From a bacterium (GTDB lineage: Bacteria > Desulfobacterota > GWC2-55-46 > S146-80 > JALXFI01), in the NCBI GenBank assembly GCA_027069035.1, contig JALXFI010000349.1:1-12170 (forward strand): a stretch of 12,170 nucleotides of DNA. Direction: 5' to 3'. This document shows positions 1 to 5,551 of this stretch, piece by piece. The notes beneath the pieces are model-generated. The model was given only the letters and a program-made list of their open reading frames with translations. It searched no databases and was not told the origin of the DNA. How positions within the stretch are numbered: the stretch's first letter is position 1; every line of letters starts with the position of its first letter. Made by a program: the position numbers and the translations under genes.

Positions 1-1038
1 CTTATAGACAGAGGCGGCTACGATAGGCTTCTATCCCTTGAAAGCGTTGAATCGGTAAGACGCTATCTTAATGAAACCCCTTATGCCGGAGATATAGCCG
101 TTGCAAAGGCGCGTTTCCCTCATGCAAAAGAACCTTTGCTTTTGGAAAAGGGGTTGAAAGAGAATTTCTTTCTAACCCTAAAGACCTTGTGGGAGGAGAC
201 CCCTTCTGACAAAAGGACGCTGTTAAAGGCTATACTTTCTTTGTGGGAGGTTTACAATCTTAAAACGATACTAAGGGGCATTAAGAAGGGCATGGGGCAA
301 GAGAAGATCCATTCCATGCTCTTTCCTGCCGGAGAACTTGATGAGTATGCCCTTAAAGAATTACTTCATCAAAAGGATATAAATTCCGTAATAGATACGC
401 TTGCCACATGGGGTATGTCTTATGCGGCGCCGCTAAGGGAATGTTATGATGAATATAAAAAGCGCCATGAACTCTTCCCAATGGAGCTTGCGCTTGACAG
501 GACATTATATAGCCCTTTATCTCATTTAAAGAGACCATCGGATGAGGATGAAGAGGTGGTAAGAGATTTTCTGCAGGATAGAGCTGATATGATTAATATC
601 CTTACACTTTTTAAGGTTGCTGGCGTATCTTCATTCTCCCTTCCGGCTTCTTCTTATTTCATTCCGGACGGCAGGAGATTGACGGCGGAGACCTTTACAA
701 GTTTCTTTAACTCTAAGGATGCCGCTCAACTTCTTTATGGCCTGAAAAAAGCGATAAGGGATCGAAGATGGTCTGCTGTACTGGATAGATCATCAGAAGA
801 TTTTCCCGGACGATTGGAAGAGGAATTGGAGGGAGTTATATTGGAGGATATTAAAAAAAAGGCTATGATTATGCCCTTAAGCATCGCCGTTCTGCTTAAT
901 TTTATTTTGATGAAATGGAGAGAGATAAAGAATTTAAGGCTTATATTGAATGGGAAGGATTTTGGCATACCCGTGCAGGAGGTGAAGAGACTTTTATATT
1001 TTAGTGAGGACACAGATTTACGCGGAAAGGGCAGATAA
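1..1038 (+). CDS. ntpC: V-type ATP synthase subunit C (AC39/d family), 5'-partial
   Basis: This subunit sits between the V1 central stalk and the membrane rotor ring of the V/A-type ATPase. The frame is open from base 1 to TAA at 1036-1038, giving 345 visible residues. Family members have roughly 320-350, so probably only a short N-terminal stretch is missing. The TTG at 136 is not the real start, because recognisable sequence (LLSLESVESVRRYLNETPY) lies upstream of it. The C-terminus carries the typical AC39 segment, PLSIAVLLNF followed by EIKNLRLILNGKDFGIP, about 40 residues before the stop. The protein is predicted to be largely helical and soluble. Subunits F, A, B and D follow on the same strand, the usual bacterial order. 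Unusually, a 380-bp repeat-bearing spacer separates it from F, where these genes are normally tightly packed. Confidence 0.9.
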   Translation, partial: LIDRGGYDRLLSLESVESVRRYLNETPYAGDIAVAKARFPHAKEPLLLEKGLKENFFLTLKTLWEETPSDKRTLLKAILSLWEVYNLKTILRGIKKGMGQEKIHSMLFPAGELDEYALKELLHQKDINSVIDTLATWGMSYAAPLRECYDEYKKRHELFPMELALDRTLYSPLSHLKRPSDEDEEVVRDFLQDRADMINILTLFKVAGVSSFSLPASSYFIPDGRRLTAETFTSFFNSKDAAQLLYGLKKAIRDRRWSAVLDRSSEDFPGRLEEELEGVILEDIKKKAMIMPLSIAVLLNFILMKWREIKNLRLILNGKDFGIPVQEVKRLLYFSEDTDLRGKGR

Positions 1039-1068
1039 TGCAGGATGTAAGACATATGATATTGCGGT

Positions 1069-1091
1069 TTGCAGGTTAAAAACATGATGCA
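1069..1091 (+). repeat. 23-nt direct repeat, copy 1 (upstream of the array)
   Basis: This matches 1280-1302 with one mismatch (TTGCAGG here, TTGCGGG there), with 18 identical bases from GGTTAAAAAC onward. The two copies lie 211 bases apart and bracket the ACTGAA array, like the edges of one repeat element or a duplicated boundary. Confidence 0.8.
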
Positions 1092-1117
1092 TAATACATA
1101 ATGTACGATGCAAGAAG

Positions 1118-1263
1118 ACCACTGAAAAGGAAAATATTTGAACCACTGAAACCACTGAAAACACTGAAAAACACTGAAGTCACTGAAAAAGACTGAAACC
1201 ACTGAAAACACTGAAAAACACTGAAGTCACTGAAGAAGACTGAAACCACTGAAAAACACTGAA
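1118..1263 (+). repeat. Tandem ACTGAA array with 9/10-bp spacing and a 47-bp higher-order unit
   Basis: The hexamer ACTGAA occurs 14 times, starting at 1121, 1145, 1154, 1163, 1173, 1182, 1192, 1201, 1210, 1220, 1229, 1239, 1248 and 1258. After the first gap the spacing is always 9 or 10 bases. Above this is a larger unit: 1152-1198 and 1199-1245 are consecutive 47-bp copies differing at one base (GAAAAAG versus GAAGAAG), and a third, partial copy begins at 1246. The spacing is not a multiple of three throughout, so the array is not a coding repeat. There are no unique spacers, so it is not a CRISPR array. Confidence 0.9.
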
Positions 1264-1279
1264 ATACGAATTGTGCGGG

Positions 1280-1302
1280 TTGCGGGTTAAAAACATGATG
1301 CA
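1280..1302 (+). repeat. 23-nt direct repeat, copy 2 (downstream of the array)
   Basis: This is the second copy of the direct repeat at 1069-1091, with 22 of 23 bases identical. It begins 17 bases after the last ACTGAA unit. Together the copies mark the array as a block inserted into, or duplicated within, the spacer between subunits C and F. Confidence 0.8.
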
Positions 1303-1386
1303 AGCGTGAAGGGATTGAGTATTGATGTATTTTCACTTGACCCCTTGACCCCTACTTTCAAATAAGAAAATGTTTTTCTTCTGTGT

Positions 1387-1405
1387 CTTCAGTGATTTCA
1401 GTGGT
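1387..1405 (-). repeat. Inverted copy of the array unit beside the subunit F ribosome-binding site
   Basis: CTTCAGTGATTTCAGTGGT is the reverse complement of an ACCACTGAAA-type double unit. TTTCAGTGGT at 1396-1405 can pair perfectly over 10 bases with ACCACTGAAA at 1118-1127, 1142-1151, 1151-1160, 1198-1207 or 1245-1254. The Shine-Dalgarno-like AAGGGA of subunit F starts at 1406, immediately after this segment. A transcript running through from subunit C could therefore fold a long-range stem that ends right at the F ribosome-binding site. Pairing is seen in the sequence; any effect on translation is inference. Confidence 0.6.
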
Positions 1406-1418
1406 AAGGGATTCTTAA

Positions 1419-1745
1419 ATGAAGCTCATTATAATAACATATCCTGAAAATATTACAGCTTACAGGCTTGCCGGTGTGGAAGTGGTTCAACCTTCAGACA
1501 ATAAATCCGTTGCAGACATACTTGAGGATATCGTCAGAAAAGGCTCCTGCGGCATCGTTGCTATGGAAGAGGATTTCTTTAAGCGCATACCTGAGTGGCT
1601 TACAAAAAAGATATACAAACAGGCCGTGCCTGTGCTTGTAGCTATACGTTCTCCAAGGAGATGGCTTAAGGAAGAGGAGAGTTTTGCCTATGTGGGCTCC
1701 CTCATAAGAAGGGCTATCGGGTATCAGATAAAGTTGAAAAGGTAA
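1419..1745 (+). CDS. ntpG: V-type ATP synthase subunit F
   Basis: This is the small central-stalk subunit of the V1 sector; it binds D and helps regulate rotary catalysis. It has 108 residues, about the family norm of 100-110. The C-terminal SLIRRAIGYQIKLKR (residues 94-108) is the strongest family signature. The N-terminal half (hydrophobic MKLIIITYP, then ADILEDIVRKGSCGIVAMEEDF) fits the Rossmann-like alpha/beta core, followed by PVLVAIRSP. The ATG at 1419 is preceded by AAGGGA (1406-1411) with a 7-base gap. The stop is 10 bases before the subunit A start. The E. hirae operon calls this subunit NtpG; other systems name it AtpF or subunit F. Confidence 0.9.
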   Translation: MKLIIITYPENITAYRLAGVEVVQPSDNKSVADILEDIVRKGSCGIVAMEEDFFKRIPEWLTKKIYKQAVPVLVAIRSPRRWLKEEESFAYVGSLIRRAIGYQIKLKR

Positions 1746-1755
1746 ACAAGGTTTT

Positions 1756-2388
1756 ATGGGAGAGGGTATTATCATAGAAGGCAGGATTGTCTGGATATCA
1801 GGGCCGGCTATAAAGGCAAAGGTCGCCGGAGGCATCAGGATGTACACCATAGTGGTGGTGGGGGAGAAGGGTATCCTTGGCGAGATTATAGAGATAAAGG
1901 GGGATATTGCCACGATACAGGTTTATGAGGATACAACAGGGCTTAAACGGGGTGAAAGGGTGGTTTTTACCGGCATGCCTTTATCAGTAGAATTGGGGCC
2001 CGGGCTTCTTGGCAATATCTTTGACGGTATTCAGAGACCCCTTAAGAGCCTTAAGGAAGAGAGCGGGGATTTTATAAAAAGCGGCATCCATCCAAAGGCT
2101 CTTAATAGAGAGAGAAAATGGGATTTTGTGCCGAGCGTAAGCAAGGGAGAGCATGTTGATGAAGGCGATATCATTGGGATTGTTGAAGAGGATGAGGGAA
2201 GGCAGCACAGGATAATGGCGCCAAACGGCGTATCCGGCGTTGTAAGGGATGTAAGAAAAGGTAAATTCTCCGTGGATGAACCTGTTGCAGTGCTTGAAAG
2301 CGGGAAAAAGATTACGATGTTCCATAGATGGCCTGTCAGGGTGCCGAGGCCGTATAAAAAGAAGCTTCCCCCCGATACCCCTTTTTAA
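1756..2388 (+). CDS. ntpA: V-type ATP synthase subunit A, N-terminal part (frameshifted gene)
   Basis: This frame encodes the first 210 residues of catalytic subunit A. It holds the N-terminal beta-barrel (GRIVWISGPAIKAKV, residues 9-23), the region around GPGLLGNIFDGIQRPL and the subunit A-specific non-homologous insertion (from about residue 110, including IMAPNGVSGVVRDV). It ends at the conserved KKKLPPDTPF immediately before TAA at 2386-2388. In intact homologues the next residues are LTGQRVID or similar. Here these are encoded in the -1 frame, starting with TTA at 2385. The ATG at 1756 has only a weak CAAGG site (1747-1751). Without a frameshift, this frame would yield a truncated protein lacking the whole nucleotide-binding domain. 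The joined product would be 582 residues, normal for the family. Confidence 0.9.
   Translation: MGEGIIIEGRIVWISGPAIKAKVAGGIRMYTIVVVGEKGILGEIIEIKGDIATIQVYEDTTGLKRGERVVFTGMPLSVELGPGLLGNIFDGIQRPLKSLKEESGDFIKSGIHPKALNRERKWDFVPSVSKGEHVDEGDIIGIVEEDEGRQHRIMAPNGVSGVVRDVRKGKFSVDEPVAVLESGKKITMFHRWPVRVPRPYKKKLPPDTPF
2379..2388 (+). other. -1 frameshift site in subunit A (C-CCT-TTT-TAA)
   Basis: The upstream frame reads ACC CCT TTT TAA. The downstream frame resumes at TTA (2385-2387), so the shift is -1. Conserved residues on both sides (LPPDTPF, then LTGQRVID) leave no slack, placing the break in the T5 run at 2382-2386. The bases C CCT TTT (2379-2385) match the X XXY YYZ slippery pattern in the correct phase, with a stop codon immediately after. 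Slipping would give CCC TTT TTA, the expected Pro-Phe-Leu. I see no strong stimulator: the best hairpin, GGCG-GAAG-CGCC (2430-2441), is small and about 44 bases away, and no good Shine-Dalgarno-like sequence lies 10-14 bases upstream. A missing T (sequencing error or a real mutation) explains the data equally well and is the simpler reading. Confidence 0.85.
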
Positions 2389-3503
2389 CGGGACAGAGGG
2401 TTATAGATACCTTCTTCCCTGTATCCGAAGGCGGAAGCGCCATCATACCGGGCGGTTTCGGCACGGGCAAGACCGTAACGGAACAGGCGCTTGCAAAGTA
2501 TTCGATGGCTGATATCATTATATATGTGGGATGCGGAGAGAGGGGCAATGAGATGAGCGAACTCTTAAAGGAATTTCCGGAACTTATCGATCCCGCTACA
2601 GGAAAATCCCTTATCTCCCGCACCGTCATCATAGTCAATACCTCAAACATGCCGGTTGCCGCGCGTGAGGCGTCTATATATACAGGCGTTACCGTGGCCG
2701 AATATTTCAGGGATATGGGCTATCATGTGGCGGTTTTTTCCGACAGCACCTCCAGATGGGCTGAAGCGCTTAGAGAGATATCATCAAGGATGGAAGAATT
2801 GCCCGGCGAAGAGGGTTACCCCTCCTACCTGGCATCAAGGTTGAGCAGTTTTTATGAGAGGGCAGGCAGGGTTGCGGTTAGGGGAAGTAAAGAGAGAGAA
2901 GGGTCGGTTACCATTGTGGGAGCGGTCTCACCACCCGGGGGGGATTTCTCCGAGCCTGTTACTCAGGCCTCCTTAAAACTTGCAGGCGCCTTCTGGGCGC
3001 TTGATACCGGGCTTGCATACAGCCGGCACTTTCCTGCCATAAACTGGATGAAGAGCTACTCCCTTTATCTGGAACATCTTAAAGGCTGGTTTACGGAAAA
3101 TGTTGCGGATGACTGGAGTGATATAAGGGATAAGGCGGTCTATTTGTTGCATAGAGAGGAAGAGCTTAAAGAGGTTGTTCAGCTTATCGGGGCGGATGCC
3201 CTGCAGGATAGCGACAGGATAGTGCTGGAGACGTTCAGGCTTTTAAAGGATGGTTTTTTGAGGCAGAACGCATTCAGCAAGATGGACGCATTCTGCGGCA
3301 AGGAGAAACAGTACTGGATGCTCAAGGCGATCCTTGCATTTTATGATAGCGCGGTTGCGTCTCTAAAAGACGGGGTTGAGATTGAAAAGATTGTGGGAAA
3401 TCCTGTAGTGGAGCGGCTTTTGAGGATGTCTGAGATACCTGATGATGAGATCGTATCTTCAACAAGGGGTTTGATAGAGAAGATTGAAAAAGGGGTGGGG
3501 TAG
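2385..3503 (+). CDS. ntpA: V-type ATP synthase subunit A, catalytic and C-terminal part (-1 frame)
   Basis: This frame continues subunit A as residues 211-582 of the joined protein. LTGQRVIDTFFPVSEGG is followed by Walker A GGFGTGKT (233-240), then YVGCGERGNE with the catalytic-glutamate position (E262), NTSNMPVAAREASIYTGVT, Walker B region AVFSDSTSRWAEALRE (D330), PPGGDFSEPVTQ (393-404) and a helical C-terminal domain. All catalytic motifs look intact, so there is no sign of decay beyond the single frame break. The first usable start codon in this frame is ATG at 2505, which lies after Walker A. Between the in-frame stop at 2355-2357 and 2505 there is no ATG, GTG or TTG. Re-initiation alone therefore could not make an active catalytic domain. 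The stop TAG at 3501-3503 is 4 bases before the subunit B start. Confidence 0.9.
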   Translation, partial: LTGQRVIDTFFPVSEGGSAIIPGGFGTGKTVTEQALAKYSMADIIIYVGCGERGNEMSELLKEFPELIDPATGKSLISRTVIIVNTSNMPVAAREASIYTGVTVAEYFRDMGYHVAVFSDSTSRWAEALREISSRMEELPGEEGYPSYLASRLSSFYERAGRVAVRGSKEREGSVTIVGAVSPPGGDFSEPVTQASLKLAGAFWALDTGLAYSRHFPAINWMKSYSLYLEHLKGWFTENVADDWSDIRDKAVYLLHREEELKEVVQLIGADALQDSDRIVLETFRLLKDGFLRQNAFSKMDAFCGKEKQYWMLKAILAFYDSAVASLKDGVEIEKIVGNPVVERLLRMSEIPDDEIVSSTRGLIEKIEKGVG

Positions 3504-3507
3504 TAAG

Positions 3508-4917
3508 GTGTCGGATATTATAACAAGGGAGACAGAAGGCGTAAGTTCAATAACGGGCTCTCTCCTTTTTGTAGAGAATTCCCATAACGTTGCCTTTGGA
3601 GAGATGGTTGAGGTCATACTCCCTGATGGTGATAAGAGGAAGGGGCAGGTTATTCAGCTTTCCGACAGGTTCTCTGTCATACAGGTGCTTGGCGGAACGG
3701 TCGGTATCGACACCGGACTTACGCGGATAAGATTTTTGGATCAAGCCGCAAGGCTGGGTGTCTCTTTAGAGATGCTTGGGAGGGTGTTTAACGGGGTGGG
3801 AGAGCCTGTTGACGGCCTGCCGCCGTTTATGCCGGAAGGCTACCGTGATATTGCGGGCCTGCCTATAAACCCTGTCGCAAGGGATAAACCCTCTCACTTT
3901 ATACAGACCGGAATCTCTACAATAGATGTAATGAATACCCTTGTAAGGGGACAGAAACTCCCTATATTTACCGGAGCGGGGCTTCCGGCAAACGAGGTTG
4001 CCTTTCAGATCGTAAGGCAGGCGGAGGTGAAAGGCGGAGAGCCGTTTGCCGTTGTCTTTGGAGCCATCGGTATCACGAGGCGGGAGGCGTTCTTCTTTAT
4101 GAAGGGTTTTGAAGAGGCAGGCTCTATGGACAGGACGGTGATATTCCTTAACCTTGCGGATGACCCAACGCTTGAGAGACTCTTTACCCCAAGATTTGCC
4201 CTTGCAGCGGCGGAGTTCCTTGCCTTTGAAAAGGGGATGCAGGTGCTTGTTGTCTTGTCGGATATGACCGGCTACTGCGATGCCTTGAGAGAGGTATCTA
4301 CATCGCGTGAGGAGATACCGGGGCGGAGAGGCTATCCGGGCTATATGTATACGGATCTCTCCAGTATATATGAGAGGGCCGGAAGGATAACCGGAAGGAA
4401 GGGGAGCATAACCCAGATACCGGTTGTCACCATGCCTGATGATGATATAACTCACCCCGTGCCCGATCTTACCGGTTATATAACGGAAGGGCAGATAATA
4501 CTTGTTAGAGACCTGCATGGCAGGGGCATATACCCTCCTATAGATGTCCTGCCTTCTCTCTCAAGGCTTATGAATCTTGGCATAGGCGAAGGCAATACCA
4601 GAGAGGATCACAGAGAGGTTGCGGATCAGCTCTATGCGTTTTATGCGCGCGGGAAAGAGGCGAGGAGGCTGAAATCCATAGTAGGTGAAGACGGCCTCGG
4701 TGAATCCGAGAGGATGTTTCTGAAATTTGCAGACTCCTTTGAAGAGAGGTTTGTAAACCAGGGTGAGGAGGGAAGAGACCTTGCAGGGAGCCTTGCCCTT
4801 GCATGGGAGCTTCTGTCATTAATACCACGCAAAGAACTTACAAGGATAAAAGAGGCCGATATAGATAAATATTATGTAAAAAAAGAGAAGACAAAAAAAC
4901 AGCGGGACAAGGAGTGA
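3508..4917 (+). CDS. ntpB: V-type ATP synthase subunit B
   Basis: This is the non-catalytic nucleotide-site subunit alternating with A in the V1 A3B3 hexamer. From GTG at 3508 it is 469 residues, the family norm. An in-frame TTG at 3484 would add eight residues that overlap the end of subunit A; GTG is preferred because AAGGGGTGGGG (3490-3500) precedes it. Motifs in order: N-terminal barrel with SLLFVEN (18-24), LGRVFNGVGEPVDGLPP (90-106), PSHFIQTGISTIDVMNTLVR (128-147), FTGAGLPANEVA (154-165) replacing a true P-loop as expected for B, FLNLADDPTLERLFTPR (213-229), EEIPGRRGYPGYMYTDLSSI (268-287) and SLSRLMNLGIG (350-360) with the arginine-finger region at R353. The C-terminus ends in a lysine-rich tail. 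It starts 4 bases after subunit A and lies 4 bases before D. Confidence 0.96.
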   Translation: MSDIITRETEGVSSITGSLLFVENSHNVAFGEMVEVILPDGDKRKGQVIQLSDRFSVIQVLGGTVGIDTGLTRIRFLDQAARLGVSLEMLGRVFNGVGEPVDGLPPFMPEGYRDIAGLPINPVARDKPSHFIQTGISTIDVMNTLVRGQKLPIFTGAGLPANEVAFQIVRQAEVKGGEPFAVVFGAIGITRREAFFFMKGFEEAGSMDRTVIFLNLADDPTLERLFTPRFALAAAEFLAFEKGMQVLVVLSDMTGYCDALREVSTSREEIPGRRGYPGYMYTDLSSIYERAGRITGRKGSITQIPVVTMPDDDITHPVPDLTGYITEGQIILVRDLHGRGIYPPIDVLPSLSRLMNLGIGEGNTREDHREVADQLYAFYARGKEARRLKSIVGEDGLGESERMFLKFADSFEERFVNQGEEGRDLAGSLALAWELLSLIPRKELTRIKEADIDKYYVKKEKTKKQRDKE

Positions 4918-4921
4918 ATTT

Positions 4922-5551
4922 GTGATAGGTTTTGCGCCTACAAGGATCAATCTGCTTTCTTTGAAAAAGAGGCTTGCATGGGCGATGAGCGGTGCACAAT
5001 TGCTTAAAAACAAAAGAGAAGCGCTTATGAAGGAGTTCTTCTCTCTTGTAAAGGGTGTTGCCGAGGTGAGGAAGAAGCTTGACGAGACTACTAAAAAGGC
5101 GACAAGGGGACTTATGCTTTCAAAGGCATTTGCAGGAGAGGACGTGCTTGCCTCTTCTTCCCTTGCTTCGGAAAGGGAAGGTGTATCGGTAGATATTTCC
5201 ATAGAGAATATATGGGGGATAAATATCCCTGAAATAAAGCAAAAAAGCTTTAAAAGGGCGGTTGACGCAAGGGGGTTTTCACCTGTCGGCGAGTCGCTCT
5301 GGACACTTTCTGTTGCAGATATGTTTGAAGATGTGGTAACCCTTATTGTTGAGGTGGCATCACACGAGTCAAGGCTTATCCGTCTTGGTGAGGAGATAAA
5401 GTCGGCTACAAGGAAGATAAATGCGATTGAGGAATCACTTGTCCCTTTGATAAGGGATACGATCAAAAAGATAGAGGGGGCGCTTGAAGAGAGGGAGAGA
5501 GAGGAGATATTTCGATTGAAGAGATTTAAGAAGAAGAGGAGGAGCATTTAA
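4922..5551 (+). CDS. ntpD: V-type ATP synthase subunit D
   Basis: This is the central rotor shaft of V1, an antiparallel coiled coil inside the A3B3 ring that transmits torque to the membrane ring. It has 209 residues, as usual for the family. The N-terminal APTRINLLSLKKRLAWA (5-21) is the typical subunit D opening, followed by a long helix to about residue 75, a mid-region, and a second long charged helix ending EEREREEIFRLKRFKKK. Hydrophobic heptads are visible in both helices. The start is GTG at 4922, supported by AAGGAG (4908-4913) with an 8-base gap. It sits 4 bases after subunit B. Its stop TAA (5549-5551) shares its last A with the purB ATG, suggesting translational coupling and co-transcription. 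Confidence 0.95.
   Translation: MIGFAPTRINLLSLKKRLAWAMSGAQLLKNKREALMKEFFSLVKGVAEVRKKLDETTKKATRGLMLSKAFAGEDVLASSSLASEREGVSVDISIENIWGINIPEIKQKSFKRAVDARGFSPVGESLWTLSVADMFEDVVTLIVEVASHESRLIRLGEEIKSATRKINAIEESLVPLIRDTIKKIEGALEEREREEIFRLKRFKKKRRSI

Larger units (their letters stand above)
1039..1418. other. 380-bp repeat-rich spacer inside the ATPase operon
   Basis: No credible gene lies here. The minus-strand open frames are translations of the ACTGAA repeats (low-complexity F/Q/S/V strings). In order the spacer holds: a first copy of a 23-nt direct repeat (1069-1091); an ACTGAA array (1118-1263); the second copy of the direct repeat (1280-1302); a CTTGACCCC-TTGACCCC doublet (1336-1352); an inverted copy of the array unit (1387-1405); and the subunit F ribosome-binding site AAGGGA (1406-1411). 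I see no tRNA, no convincing terminator (no GC-rich hairpin followed by a T-run) and no promoter I would defend. It looks like an accumulation of short dispersed repeats rather than an insertion sequence, as there is no transposase. Confidence 0.75.

Noticed and set aside
1118..1263. CRISPR array
   Set aside because: The units are only 9-10 bases apart with no unique spacers and no cas genes.
735..1336. Minus-strand open frames rich in F, Q, S and V (735-1211 and 1076-1336)
   Set aside because: They translate the reverse strand of the ACTGAA array and of the end of subunit C; low complexity and no family resemblance.
1336..1370. Possible promoter for subunit F using TTGACC in the CTTGACCCC doublet
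   Set aside because: No acceptable -10 sequence at 16-18 bases; the doublet looks like another short dispersed repeat.
2406..2441. Stimulatory structure for frameshifting (GATAC/GTATC stem, GGCG-GAAG-CGCC hairpin)
   Set aside because: The stems are short and begin about 20-45 bases after the slippery site rather than 5-9, so I do not count them as evidence for recoding.
2276..2512. Open frame spanning the subunit A frameshift
   Set aside because: It is in the third frame and has no resemblance to ATPase subunit A; it does not bridge the break.
3766..4518. 250-residue open frame on the minus strand within subunit B
   Set aside because: It lies fully opposite a strongly conserved ATPase gene and its translation is basic and featureless; a shadow frame.
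4819..5547. 242-residue minus-strand open frame opposite subunit D
   Set aside because: A serine- and phenylalanine-rich antisense of a coiled-coil gene; no independent support.
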